Source: Halorubrum halodurans (lineage in GTDB: Archaea > Halobacteriota > Halobacteria > Halobacteriales > Haloferacaceae). Taken from it: DNA of 33,292 bases. Shown piece by piece: positions 7,803 to 14,599 of the stretch. The translations under genes and the position numbers were made by a program. The notes under the pieces were generated by a model. The model was not told the origin of the DNA and made no database searches. It saw nothing but the letters and a program-made list of their open reading frames with translations. The stretch is taken from the NCBI RefSeq assembly GCF_002252985.1, contig NZ_NHPJ01000015.1, positions 12,510-45,801 of the forward strand, written 5' to 3'. How positions within the stretch are numbered: position 1 is the first letter of the stretch; each line of letters opens with the position of its first letter.

Positions 7803-8259
7803 TCACGACACCTCCGAGGGGGATCGTGCCGGCTCGGACGCCCCGCCGGTCCCGGTCGGCGGAGGCGTTACCGACATTCTGGCACCCCCAGCGAGGCGGG
7901 ACGAGAGATCGAGGGCCGTCCCGGAGAGAGGGCTCGTTCCAACGGCAGGCGGCGATACGCGCTCCCACACATACTGATACAGAGACTAACGTGACTCAGT
8001 ATAATTATTCGGGTGTCGAGCCGGGATCACTCGAGTCCGAGCGCGCTCGCGACCGCGTCGGCGTCCGCGACGGTGATCGCGGCCGCGTCCTCGCGGAACG
8101 ACCGGAACGTCTCGATGTGGTCGTTGATCGTCTCGGACGGCTCGTGTGGCCGAGGCGAAGACGGACGTAGAACATACGAACAGGAAAAACAACTCTGTCC
8201 TTCCTCGTGGAACCCGGTACCGAGCAGCGGTATCTCGTGCCAACTGCTCTGTTGACTCG
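7803..8259. other. Intergenic region with TATA-like site and a gene remnant
   Basis: Between the regulator's start and the mobile-element block I see no intact gene. An A+T-rich site near 7998-8012 (AATAATTATACTG on the minus strand) could be a promoter for the regulator gene, but it would imply a leader of about 170 bases. The piece at 8027-8150 looks like the 3' end of a lost gene, described separately. From about 8170 the composition becomes less G+C-rich, marking the start of the variable region. Confidence 0.5.
8027..8150 (-). pseudogene. Truncated 3' fragment of an unrecognised gene
   Basis: The minus-strand frame ending at 8027 encodes a protein-like C-terminus (HEPSETINDHIETFRSFRE, then DAAAITVADADAVASALGLE). 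It has haloarchaeal composition and regular helix patterning. Upstream of about 8150 the frame degrades into Ser/Cys-rich sequence unlike a real protein. This is where the base composition changes, so the 5' part of the gene was probably lost when the mobile region formed. I cannot name the family. Confidence 0.4.
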
Positions 8260-8392
8260 ATGGAAACGCTGCTATCCCTGGAGAACGTGAAACAAGATAT
8301 GGGGCGCAAGAGACCGATAAGGATTCCGTGCCATCGAGCACGTTCTGTTGACTGGTCCATGCGCGAAAGAAGTCGAGCCATGGGCGCTACAG

Positions 8393-8421
8393 CCCGGATG
8401 CCGCGCTGCGCGGCATCCGGG
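8393..8421. repeat. Perfect 13-bp hairpin
   Basis: CCCGGATGCCGCG at 8393-8405 pairs with CGCGGCATCCGGG at 8409-8421 across a three-base loop (CTG). It is far more stable than chance would give. It lies inside the putative 453-bp element and has no gene on either side, so a structural element of a transposon is more likely than an ordinary terminator. Confidence 0.9.
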
Positions 8422-8525
8422 AAAGCCCGAATAGGTGAATCTCTACTTCACGTGCTGGCGTCCCGAGTCACACGATCGCCTCTCCGAACGATGATGAACA
8501 CTGGTCGGGCAGACAGACGAGGGAG

Positions 8526-8554
8526 CTGAGGGCCGCCAAACCGGCGGCCCTCAG
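8526..8554 (+). terminator. Perfect 12-bp hairpin followed by a short pyrimidine-rich run
   Basis: CTGAGGGCCGCC at 8526-8537 pairs with GGCGGCCCTCAG at 8543-8554 around loop AAACC. A pyrimidine-rich CCTTTCTTTAG follows at about 8568-8578. The shape is terminator-like, but no gene ends just upstream, so it may belong to a mobile element. Confidence in the structure is high and in terminator function low. Confidence 0.5.
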
Positions 8555-8712
8555 CGGTCGGTCGGAGCCTTTCTTTAGCATCTGCCATCGCTAGACAGCG
8601 ACCGCACCGCACACACGTTTCGACCGCCTACCGGCTGTGAAAAGAACAGATCCCCGGACAGTGTAATCATTTTGTCACTAGACGTGGTTTGGTCGGTTAG
8701 CAGCGTTTCCAT

Positions 8713-9148
8713 AGGTGCTCATCGATTGTAAAACGAGTGCGATTCCAGACATACACTGTTCGATGAAACAACCGCACGATACACATCTCGGTTTGCAGGT
8801 TTTGGTGCGGAATCTCGACTATCTGACGGCTGTAGCGGCTGATAAAGGATACGACTGGGAAGCACTTCGGACGAGGTGCCGTGCTGAAAGTAGCACACCG
8901 CTGATTCCGAAACGCGGCCCCAGTTTCCGAGGATGGGCGAGAAACTTACTTATGCATGACCGGGCGTATAATCAGCGTTCGAACGCTGAATCGGTGTTTT
9001 TCGACTTACGACTGCGATACGACGAGACGCTGTGGTCGAGAACGAGGTTCGGTCAATTCCGCGAACTTGTCATGAAATCAGCGGTGCGAAATATTGAACG
9101 CGCGATCGAGGGAGCACACCGCTGAGCACTGGCGTCTAAACAAGGCCT
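8713..9148 (+). mobile_element. 5'-truncated IS5-family element remnant
   Basis: The block contains the C-terminal half of an IS5-type transposase and ends at 9133-9148 with GCGTCTAAACAAGGCCT. This sequence is the same as the right end of the MITE at 10675-10814, which supports reading it as the element's terminal inverted repeat. The left end and the N-terminal half of the transposase are missing; the break coincides with the inverted end of the neighbouring element at 8712. Confidence 0.75.
8715..9125 (+). pseudogene. IS5-family transposase, N-terminally truncated
   Basis: About 136 codons remain, and the GTG at 8715 is only the first usable start, not a real one. The text matches the back half of haloarchaeal IS5 transposases: DIHCSMKQPHDTHLGLQVL, AADKGYDWEALR, and NAESVFFDLRLRYDETLWSRTRFGQFREL with RNIERAIE at the end. 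The DKGYDW aspartate and the NAESVF glutamate of the catalytic DDE set are present. The region that would carry the first catalytic Asp is absent. It cannot act alone. It is read-through clean, so truncation seems the main lesion. Confidence 0.8.
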
Positions 9149-9183
9149 AGAGAGTGGATGTAGCACAGGAGTTGGGCCATTCG

Positions 9184-9787
9184 GTCGCGTTAAGTTTGAC
9201 GTGAATTGTGGTAGACGGCGATGCTTCGAGCCAATTTTGAACTGTCTCTAGCACGGCATTGCTGAAACTATTCGCAAACGATGATGTTCGTCGTTCTATT
9301 TCCCAAAAGACACGTTCGATGGCATTCCGATTTCCATGTCGAATGACTTGAAATCGATAGCCGTCTTCAGCGAGTCTTGTCGTCTGTTTATTTGCGGTTG
9401 GATAGAGACTCACGTGAAGGATCTCATTCGTCTGTGGATCTACCGCGTCGTACAGCCAGAACTGCTGGCCGTGGAGGCGGATCATCTTTTCGTCAACTGC
9501 GAGTTGATCCTCGGAGACGGTCGAGATCGGCTGTAGATCGGCTTTATGAACCCAGTTATGGATAGTGACGTGACTCCGATCGATCCCAAACAGTTCAAGA
9601 TGCTTACTTACCTCACGTAGTGACATACCGGCTAAGTGACAGCGGATCCCTACTTCAATCGCCCAGCGCGGCGTTCGATCTCGCTCCACAAACGACAAGT
9701 CGATCCACGCGGTACGTTCGCTGAGGCGCTCGGTTTCGGCCATAGGCACTCTGAAGTCGAGCGCCTCATTCTCTAACTTAACGCGAC
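9184..9787 (-). mobile_element. Decayed IS6-family (ISH14-like) insertion sequence
   Basis: GTCGCGTTAAGTT at 9184-9196 and its exact inverse at 9775-9787 are 13-bp terminal inverted repeats enclosing a broken IS6-type transposase gene on the minus strand. The outer boundaries may extend a few bases further. The element lies only about 35 bp beyond the IS5 remnant's end. No clear target duplication is visible, which is common for old copies. Confidence 0.8.
9190..9743 (-). pseudogene. IS6-family (ISH14-like) transposase with deletion and frameshift
   Basis: Starting at the ATG at 9743 (MAETERLSERTAWIDL), the N-terminal helix-turn-helix and first catalytic Asp (AVDEKMIRL) are intact. After PTANKQTTR the sequence jumps directly to LAEDGYRFQVIRHGNRNAIERVFWE near 9371-9380. 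From memory of ISH14-type proteins, this removes about 25-30 residues that hold the second catalytic Asp. Near 9215 one base is missing after NWLEA: shifting frame restores AVYHNSRQT and a TAA at 9190-9192, the normal ending. The current frame instead runs on to 9147. Two independent lesions make it inactive. The translation start 20 codons further upstream would lie outside the inverted repeat and is rejected. Confidence 0.85.
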
Positions 9788-9831
9788 GGGCCATTCCTGC
9801 CAAATACTAAACTATCCTATATAATATGCGT

Positions 9832-9843
9832 ATAAAAAATAAA
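9832..9843 (-). terminator. U-rich terminator of the 9856-10557 gene
   Basis: On the minus strand a run TTTATTTTTTAT begins about 13 bases after the TGA at 9856-9858. Oligo-U tracts of this kind terminate transcription in archaea without needing a hairpin. The position directly behind the stop codon supports the call. Confidence 0.6.
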
Positions 9844-9855
9844 GAGAGCAGGATC

Positions 9856-10557
9856 TCAGTCATCTGAACCCTCTATGTCTGCGAATATGCTGACTGTTCC
9901 ATCCAATTGTTCGGGTATCGGCTCTTTCTCAGTAGTGTCTTCGCGCGTGTCAACGACCGCGCCGATATGAAGACTCTCTCCGGGGTTGATCGTCCGATCT
10001 TCTTTCTTGTCAATTTCGTGGTCTATGCGGCCATCAACAAGCGTACTTCCAGTAAAACCGGTCGAAACCAAATCAGGCCGAACCTCTTCCAGCGACTTGT
10101 CCATATCACTCGGGAGTGGACTCACCCAAGTGACGATGACGGCGCTTTCATCATCGCTGACAGCATAGTCCCATCCCCCCGGTGGATCATCGTAGTCGCC
10201 TTCCTCAACTGCGTATTGATTGTTGAATCCGACTACGACGCTCTGTGTCCCGTTGTTTGTCACCTCAAGTAGGCGATCAATTGCTGTGATCGCGTTCTCG
10301 TTAACACCTCCACCAGATGAATTTGTTTCCTCACCAGTGATGTCAATCTCAACGGTTCCATCCTCGGGCACAGTCACATAATCGGCGTTTGTACTGTCCG
10401 GAAACGGAGTGATACCGAGAAACGCATCGGCATCACCGGCGGTCTCAACGGCGACCGTCCGTTCGGCTTCAACAGTGTTGAACGCTCCCGTTCCAAGGAG
10501 GGCACCGCCCCCGACCACTACTCCCCCCAAGCCGATAAGGACGGTTCGACGGTTCAC
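9856..10557 (-). CDS. TasA-like/DUF1102-type exported fibre subunit
   Basis: This is a 233-aa protein from a GTG start at 10557. I prefer this start to an ATG at 10632 for two reasons. The paralogue at 13791 begins at the same point (NRRxVLIGLGG), and the TATA-like core at 10583-10592 lies 30 bases upstream in both. The signal has a twin arginine (3-4), a Gly/Val-rich hydrophobic core and GTGAF at 22-26, with a predicted mature start at Ala25 (AFNTVEAERTVAVETAGDADAFLGI). The N-terminal order AFN-x-V/I closely resembles mature TasA. The rest is beta-rich and acidic, with VTNNGTQSVVVGF and a C-terminal strand before the end. The gene is less G+C-rich than its surroundings. A pilus or fibre subunit role is inferred. 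Confidence 0.75.
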   Translation of the reverse strand: MNRRTVLIGLGGVVVGGGALLGTGAFNTVEAERTVAVETAGDADAFLGITPFPDSTNADYVTVPEDGTVEIDITGEETNSSGGGVNENAITAIDRLLEVTNNGTQSVVVGFNNQYAVEEGDYDDPPGGWDYAVSDDESAVIVTWVSPLPSDMDKSLEEVRPDLVSTGFTGSTLVDGRIDHEIDKKEDRTINPGESLHIGAVVDTREDTTEKEPIPEQLDGTVSIFADIEGSDD

Positions 10558-10582
10558 GTTTTGCTTCCAAGATGGTTGAACA

Positions 10583-10603
10583 CTTTGTATTGGGGGGCTT
10601 GGG
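10583..10603 (-). promoter_or_regulatory. Shared promoter core of the 9856-10557 gene
   Basis: The minus strand reads CCCAAG, five C bases, then CAATACAAAG. The 10-base right half is identical to that before the genes at 13574 and 13791. Its centre is 30 bases from the GTG start, as in the 13791 gene, which predicts a leaderless transcript. The right half sits where a TATA box should be; the left half may be the BRE or an operator. Confidence 0.65.
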
Positions 10604-10674
10604 ATCTCTTCGAGCGGTAGTTTCTGCTTCAAGCACTCCTTTCGAACCCGTTGGGAGTGCTAAATAGCGCGTTG

Positions 10675-10814
10675 AGCCTTGTTTAGACGCTCCTGACGGC
10701 TGCGGTTAGTTGCCCTGTTGAGTGAACCGAATCACTCCGAGAGTAGCTCTCTATCAGATCTCGTTCTGGACAACGACTGTAGAATACGATCTGGACCGCG
10801 TCTAAACAAGGCCT
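10675..10814. mobile_element. 140-bp MITE with 8-bp target duplication (IS5-related)
   Basis: The element begins AGCCTTGTTTAGACGC and ends GCGTCTAAACAAGGCCT. These are inverted ends of 16-17 bp differing by one base. It is flanked on both sides by an identical 8-bp GCGCGTTG (10667-10674 and 10815-10822). It has no coding capacity. Its right end matches the end of the IS5 remnant at 9133-9148, so an IS5-family transposase of that type is the likely mobiliser. The insertion lies upstream of the 9856-10557 gene, about 65 bp beyond its promoter core. Confidence 0.88.
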
Positions 10815-10822
10815 GCGCGTTG

Positions 10823-11126
10823 TATTCAGCACGCCGTTATGAGCATTGGCACAATCTAGTAGAACTCTCAGCGGTACATTCGCAACCCTCATCGACCGGC
10901 TGTTTCATCCGATGATGTGTCTAAATAATAGGACTTCAACAGAGTCAAACTGTTCGAATACAGTTCCGATTATCACGGCCGCTCTCTCTGTGGCGGTATA
11001 CATGGCTGGCAGCACGGCGTCGCTTTTATATCGCGTGCGTTGTTCTCAGCGATCGTCTTTTGATTTCGTTCAGGGCAAGTGAAACCCGAACAAAACCTTT
11101 AATACTCTTAACGCTCGAAACCAGCG
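10823..11126. other. Intergenic region, about 300 bp, no gene recognised
   Basis: The sequence is moderately A+T-rich with no convincing protein frame. TTTTATATCG near 11028-11037 and CCTTTAATACTC near 11094-11105 look like TATA elements on the plus strand. However, they point into the convergent gene at 11127, with no plus-strand gene to serve. They may be relics of a gene lost during the insertions, or drive an antisense transcript. Confidence 0.4.
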
Positions 11127-11128
11127 TT
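11110..11128 (-). terminator. Short hairpin at the stop of the 11127-11918 gene
   Basis: AACGCT (11110-11115) pairs with AGCGTT (11123-11128) around a seven-base loop. It overlaps the TAA stop of the minus-strand gene and is followed on that strand by an A+T-rich stretch containing GTTTTG. The position suits termination of the two-gene transcript from 12767, but the stem is only six pairs. Confidence 0.45.
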
Positions 11129-11918
11129 AGCCAGTCCATCCTTCCCCAACCACTATATCTTGGAGCAACTGTACCGTATCGAGTCCCTGAGTGAATGGAT
11201 TACCTGACGTATTTGTATCGTCTCGTATTCGTTGTTTAGGATCTACTGAGACACCGAACGTGCTGAATGAGCTATAATCAAGCTGTAGCGTCACATTGAG
11301 CTTTTCACCAGGACTAATATCCACTTGTCCTGCCGGATCTTCACTACTGTTGCCGCCATTGGGTGAGATCTGTGGACGGCCGCTCCTGTCCTCAGCTAGG
11401 AATCGATACATGTACTGAGTCAGTTGCTCGCTTATATTGTTTGTCTGGTCAGTTACCGCGGAGCCGTATCCTCCCTCATATTTGAATGCCACATCGTTTA
11501 CGGTTTTGAGTCCAGTGTTTCGAAGCCTGAGGATGTTCGTAAACTCGTAGGTGTCGTACTCAAAGTCAACGGCCTTCCGAACGATCACGTCTCCGTTCGT
11601 ATTCTGGTCGCGTGGATTGACCGTTGCGACTGGAATATCAGCCGTGCTTATATCTTGGAGCCCACCAGATCCGTCGAAGAAATCACCCTTCGAATCGAAA
11701 TCCACGTACGATTCGCCGTGTGAACCCGGCGACTGTGTGACAGTCCCGTCGTCTGCAAACGCATCGCCGGCTTCCACAACGAGGCCGTCTGCCGCGACGA
11801 CGCGAAGATCACTGTTGGGGTCAGTCGAGGAACTGAACGCTGCTGACGTGAACGTCGCACCGCTCCCGCTGGCGAGGAGTCCGAGTCCCGAGAGGGTTTT
11901 TCTCCGAGTGAAGTCCAT
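11127..11918 (-). CDS. SipW-type exported surface subunit, second gene of a pair
   Basis: This is a 263-aa protein. The N-terminus has a twin arginine (TRRKTLSG at 4-11), a hydrophobic segment and TSAAFSSSTDPNSDLRVVAADGLVVE, so cleavage near Ala26/Ala27 is likely. The same AAFxxSxxPxSDxRVV text occurs in the gene just upstream (11985-12767), showing they are paralogues. The body is beta-strand-rich with sequons and aromatic residues (FEYDTYEFTNILRLRNTG). There is no membrane anchor or C-terminal sorting motif, as expected for a polymerising subunit. It starts 66 bp after the upstream gene's stop with no shared-core promoter between, so the two are probably one transcript. Composition is lower in G+C than the flanks. 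Confidence 0.7.
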   Translation of the reverse strand: MDFTRRKTLSGLGLLASGSGATFTSAAFSSSTDPNSDLRVVAADGLVVEAGDAFADDGTVTQSPGSHGESYVDFDSKGDFFDGSGGLQDISTADIPVATVNPRDQNTNGDVIVRKAVDFEYDTYEFTNILRLRNTGLKTVNDVAFKYEGGYGSAVTDQTNNISEQLTQYMYRFLAEDRSGRPQISPNGGNSSEDPAGQVDISPGEKLNVTLQLDYSSFSTFGVSVDPKQRIRDDTNTSGNPFTQGLDTVQLLQDIVVGEGWTG

Positions 11919-11984
11919 AAGTTCGGCTTTCGAATGTCGCGTGCTGGAGCAGCACGGCTCCAGCGCGCAGACGTAGATGTTTAT

Positions 11985-12767
11985 TTAGGGTGAGACGTCG
12001 TTACCATCCTCGACGCCAACTTTTATCGTGTCCACGAGGTCGACAGTGGCCGTCTGCTGTTGGAACGGATCCCCCGTAATGCCGGCCGCGGTTTCGAGCG
12101 CGTCCTCGTGCGTTTTCGTATTGTAGTCGACGTATATCTGCTCAACGTTGCCTGGGGAAACCGTGACGACGTTGTCTACCGTCGGTGGAGACGCCGTTGG
12201 GTCATCCGTCGAGATCTGAGTGTCGCTCGAATCGAAGAACCGGAACGTCTCAACTGCCTCTGTTTCGGTCACCTGTGTGCCGCCGGCGCCAACATCCGGA
12301 CCGAACGTCGGGAACCGGATCGCGATATCTTGGCTGCTGTTCGTGTCGTTTCTGACTTGGAAGACGCCGTTGCTCGAATCGCCGATTTTGTCGTCAGCAC
12401 CGAGCGCAACGGCCGTTTCCAGGAACAGATTGCCATCAACGGCGTCATTGATCGCGGCTGCAGGGACGTCACCCGGAGTAATATTCTCTAGCCCTGCGTT
12501 GGTGTTTCCACCGAACAGTGAGTTACTGTCCTGATCTTGGAGTGTTTCGCCATCTGGAGCGGTCGAAGCGGTCGGATCGAATGTGTCGCCCGCGCTACTT
12601 CCGTCGCGGAACAGAATCCCCGGCTCAAGTGTGAGCTTTTCATCAACCACGACCCGCATGTCTGAGCTTGGGTTGACTGAATTGTTGAACGCTGCGCTCG
12701 AAAAGACCGCGCCGCTCCCAGTTGCCAATGCTCCGAGGCCGAGTACCATGCTGCGTCGTTTAACCAT
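11985..12767 (-). CDS. SipW-type exported surface subunit, first gene of a pair
   Basis: This is a 260-aa protein. MVKRRSMVLGLGALATGSGAVFSSAAF has a twin arginine at 4-5, a Gly/Ala-rich core and the AAF junction at 25-27. The mature start is AFNNSVNPSSDMRVVVDEKLTLEPG. The remainder is acidic and beta-rich, with repeated N-x-S/T sequons and the segment VFQVRNDTNSSQDIAIRFPTF. Such 'NDTNSSQDI' strands match the conserved NNG-T-x-x-I/V core strand of the other subunits. The ATG at 12767 is preceded by an in-frame stop, and GGTGG lies about eight bases upstream. It leads the probable two-gene unit with 11127-11918 and has the shared promoter core with extra upstream boxes. Confidence 0.72.
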   Translation of the reverse strand: MVKRRSMVLGLGALATGSGAVFSSAAFNNSVNPSSDMRVVVDEKLTLEPGILFRDGSSAGDTFDPTASTAPDGETLQDQDSNSLFGGNTNAGLENITPGDVPAAAINDAVDGNLFLETAVALGADDKIGDSSNGVFQVRNDTNSSQDIAIRFPTFGPDVGAGGTQVTETEAVETFRFFDSSDTQISTDDPTASPPTVDNVVTVSPGNVEQIYVDYNTKTHEDALETAAGITGDPFQQQTATVDLVDTIKVGVEDGNDVSP

Positions 12768-12804
12768 GTGGCTTCCACCTACTCACCCCATGACAGGATA
12801 CCCA

Positions 12805-12888
12805 CTTAGTATTAGGTTACTTGAAACGATCGAAGGGCGGGCTTGAACCCCGGATCGAAGCCGAGACCGGCTTCAAGCCGGGCTTGAG
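12805..12888 (-). promoter_or_regulatory. Shared promoter core plus upstream boxes of the 12767 gene
   Basis: On the minus strand TTCAAG (12825-12820), five bases, then TAATACTAAG (12814-12805). A second TTCAAG box lies 22 bp further upstream (12847-12842), followed by CCCGCCC and TTCGATC, and a CTCAAG box at 12888-12883 is about two more turns away. An inverted CTTCAAGCC (12871-12879) sits between them. The arrangement parallels the box array upstream of 13791. It predicts a transcript start near 12782 and a leader of about 15 bases. Confidence 0.6.
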
Positions 12889-13007
12889 AGGGCGCGATCT
12901 TCGTATTTAACCGATAGACTGCGGCGGGGTGGTGCTCGAAAGTGGAGAATCCACGAGTCACGGTACCACACGCGACCGTCCGGGCGTCCCGGCCCCTCAG
13001 CTATCAG

Positions 13008-13574
13008 TCACTCCTCGTCGATCGCGGCGACCTCCAGCACGACGCTTGACGCGTCGGGAAGCTCCTCGAGGTCGCCCGGCGGATCGTCGGGGATCAGGTT
13101 CACGACCATCCCGAAGCTGACCGCGTCGCCGGACTCGAACGTCTCGTCGGAGCCGGCGAACATGGTCGTGCGCCCCTCGTCGTCCGTCCCGGTCGGCTCG
13201 TCGGCGGAGACGATCCGGAGCGCCTCCGCGACCCCGACGCTCTCCGCGTCGGGGTCGTCGCCCGTCGCGGCAAAGGAGAAGGCGAGTCGGTCGTACGGCA
13301 CGTCGCCGTTGTTCGTCACCTCGACGAGGTCCTCGAACCGCGAGATCGACCGGCGGTTCAGCTTCGTTATCTCGATCTCGTCGACCTCGCCGTCGTCGTC
13401 GGTCAGGACGTACTCCTCGCCCGCGCGGCCGGGCGTGAGCGAGAGTTCCGAGGTGACGACGATCCGGAGGTCCGCGGCCGCGGCCGTCCCGGAGAGGAAG
13501 GATGCGGAGCTGACGACGGCGCTGCCGAGCGCCATCGATCCGAGGCCGAGCGCGGTCTGTCGTCGTGTGGGCAT
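13008..13574 (-). CDS. Small SipW-type exported surface subunit
   Basis: This is a 188-aa protein from the ATG at 13574 (MPTRRQTALGLGSMALGSAVVSSASF). A GTG at 13607 would add 11 residues and lies closer to leaderless geometry, so the start is not certain. It has a twin arginine at 4-5, a hydrophobic core and an ASF/AAAA junction, then DLRIVVTSELSLTPGRAGEEYVL, parallel to the SDLRVV and SDMRVV mature starts of its neighbours. A conserved VTNNGDVPYDRLAFSF strand is present at about 103-118. Unlike its neighbours its G+C content is as high as the chromosome's. It is divergent from the subunit at 13791, with a shared promoter region. The fibre-subunit role is inferred. Confidence 0.7.
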   Translation of the reverse strand: MPTRRQTALGLGSMALGSAVVSSASFLSGTAAAADLRIVVTSELSLTPGRAGEEYVLTDDDGEVDEIEITKLNRRSISRFEDLVEVTNNGDVPYDRLAFSFAATGDDPDAESVGVAEALRIVSADEPTGTDDEGRTTMFAGSDETFESGDAVSFGMVVNLIPDDPPGDLEELPDASSVVLEVAAIDEE

Positions 13575-13625
13575 TATGTGTGGGACACGGGCGTGCGTCT
13601 CGTACACACCTTCGCCGCTCGAGGG

Positions 13626-13766
13626 CTTTGTATTGACGGGCTTTCCGTCGTCGGCGCGTCCCGTCCCGTTCGAGGCCGCGGTTCAGCCCCATCGATACGC
13701 GATTCAAGCCCGTCGATACCGAGATTCAGCCGGTGCTTGGGGCGGTTCAAGCGACTCAATACAAAG
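13626..13766. promoter_or_regulatory. Divergent promoter region with phased TTCA boxes
   Basis: The minus-strand core GGAAAG-N5-CAATACAAAG (13646-13626) serves the gene at 13574. The plus-strand core TTCAAG-N5-CAATACAAAG (13746-13766) serves the gene at 13791, 29 bases upstream of its ATG. Between them, plus-strand TTCA boxes start at 13682, 13703, 13725 and 13746, that is at 21, 22 and 21 bp. Boxes at 13682 and 13703 continue as TTCA(A)GCCC...TCGATAC, degenerate copies of the core itself. Two-helical-turn spacing would put a bound protein on one face of the DNA. Confidence 0.7.
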
Positions 13767-13790
13767 TGGGTGGGGGTACATGGTGTAGAT

Positions 13791-14456
13791 ATGGCTAACA
13801 GACGCAGCGTCCTGATCGGACTGGGCGGATTGGTTGCTGGCGGCGGCGCGATCCTGGGTACGGGCGCGTTCACGACAGTGGAGGCACAGCGGACGGTCAA
13901 CGTCCAGACGACGGGTGACGCAAGCGCGTTCCTCGGGCTCTCGCCTGCGGATCGTGACGGAAGTGGAAACAATGAGTACGTTCAACAGTCGGGTGGTGAC
14001 GATGACCAGACAGTCGAAATTACCCTAGAGAATCCGAATGGTACTGGCAACAACGCGAGCGGGCTCAATGAAAGCGCGATAACGGTCTTCCGAAACCTAG
14101 TGACGGTTACAAACAACGGTACACAAGACATAACCTCACTTGAGCTACAGTTCATTAGTGAGGAAAATGATAATCTCTCTGCTAGCGAGATAGACGATGT
14201 ATTTAGCTTCACCGTTTCACCAAGCGGATACGGAAACAACGGCAGTCAATCGACTATAGCTAACGATCCTGACGATGATGACACGGGAGCAGACATATTA
14301 GGTTCAGGTACGTACCGTGATGGCAGTGCCCTCACACCGGGGCAGTCAATCAACTTCGGAATTCAGATCGACCTGCTCGACAGTGGAGTTACCGAGATTC
14401 CGGCAGATAGTAGCTTCACGCTTCAGATAACCGCTGAAACCGCGAACAGTAACTAG
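13791..14456 (+). CDS. TasA-like/DUF1102-type exported fibre subunit
   Basis: This is a 221-aa protein. MANRRSVLIGLGGLVAGGGAILGTGAF has a twin arginine at 4-5 and GTGAF at 23-27, with predicted mature start Ala26 (AFTTVEAQRTVNVQTTGDASAFLGL). It is closely paralogous to 9856-10557, sharing the signal peptide, the D-A-x-A-FLG motif and the core strand VTNNGTQDITSLELQF. Many N-x-S/T sequons suggest glycosylation outside the cell. There is no anchor or sorting signal. The start is supported by the promoter core 29 bases upstream, so a leaderless message is likely. The gene is markedly less G+C-rich than the flanking 13008 and 14600 genes, which hints at separate histories for individual subunits. 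Confidence 0.75.
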   Translation: MANRRSVLIGLGGLVAGGGAILGTGAFTTVEAQRTVNVQTTGDASAFLGLSPADRDGSGNNEYVQQSGGDDDQTVEITLENPNGTGNNASGLNESAITVFRNLVTVTNNGTQDITSLELQFISEENDNLSASEIDDVFSFTVSPSGYGNNGSQSTIANDPDDDDTGADILGSGTYRDGSALTPGQSINFGIQIDLLDSGVTEIPADSSFTLQITAETANSN

Positions 14457-14599
14457 TAGCCAATAGCCTCGGTTCATCGCGGTCTCAGCGGAACTCGTTC
14501 GTTCCGGGCGTCGTGGTCGACAGTCGACGGCGGCCCGGCGTCACTGCTATACGTAGTTGTGACCAAGGCAGAGACGGTCGGTACCAGTAATCAGATTCC

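Larger units (their letters stand above)
8260..8712. mobile_element. Putative 453-bp non-autonomous element with 15-bp inverted ends
   Basis: ATGGAAACGCTGCTA at 8260-8274 recurs as an exact inverted copy at 8698-8712. The right copy abuts the truncated edge of the IS5 remnant. The interior carries two strong hairpins and no convincing coding sequence. No clear target-site duplication flanks the ends, so it might instead be a composite of older fragments. Hairpin-rich ends of IS200/IS605-type elements are another possible origin. Confidence 0.5.

Noticed and set aside
8146..8529. Plus-strand frame across the first hairpin
   Set aside because: It runs through a perfect 13-bp inverted repeat and changes of composition, and has Arg/Ser-rich, non-protein-like content.
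10557..10632. Upstream ATG at 10632 as start of the 9856 gene
   Set aside because: It would place the promoter core inside the coding region and add 25 residues absent from the close paralogue at 13791.
10683..10892. Minus-strand 69-codon frame covering the MITE
   Set aside because: It starts outside the element, ends within it and crosses the target duplication, so it cannot be an old gene; no motif is visible.
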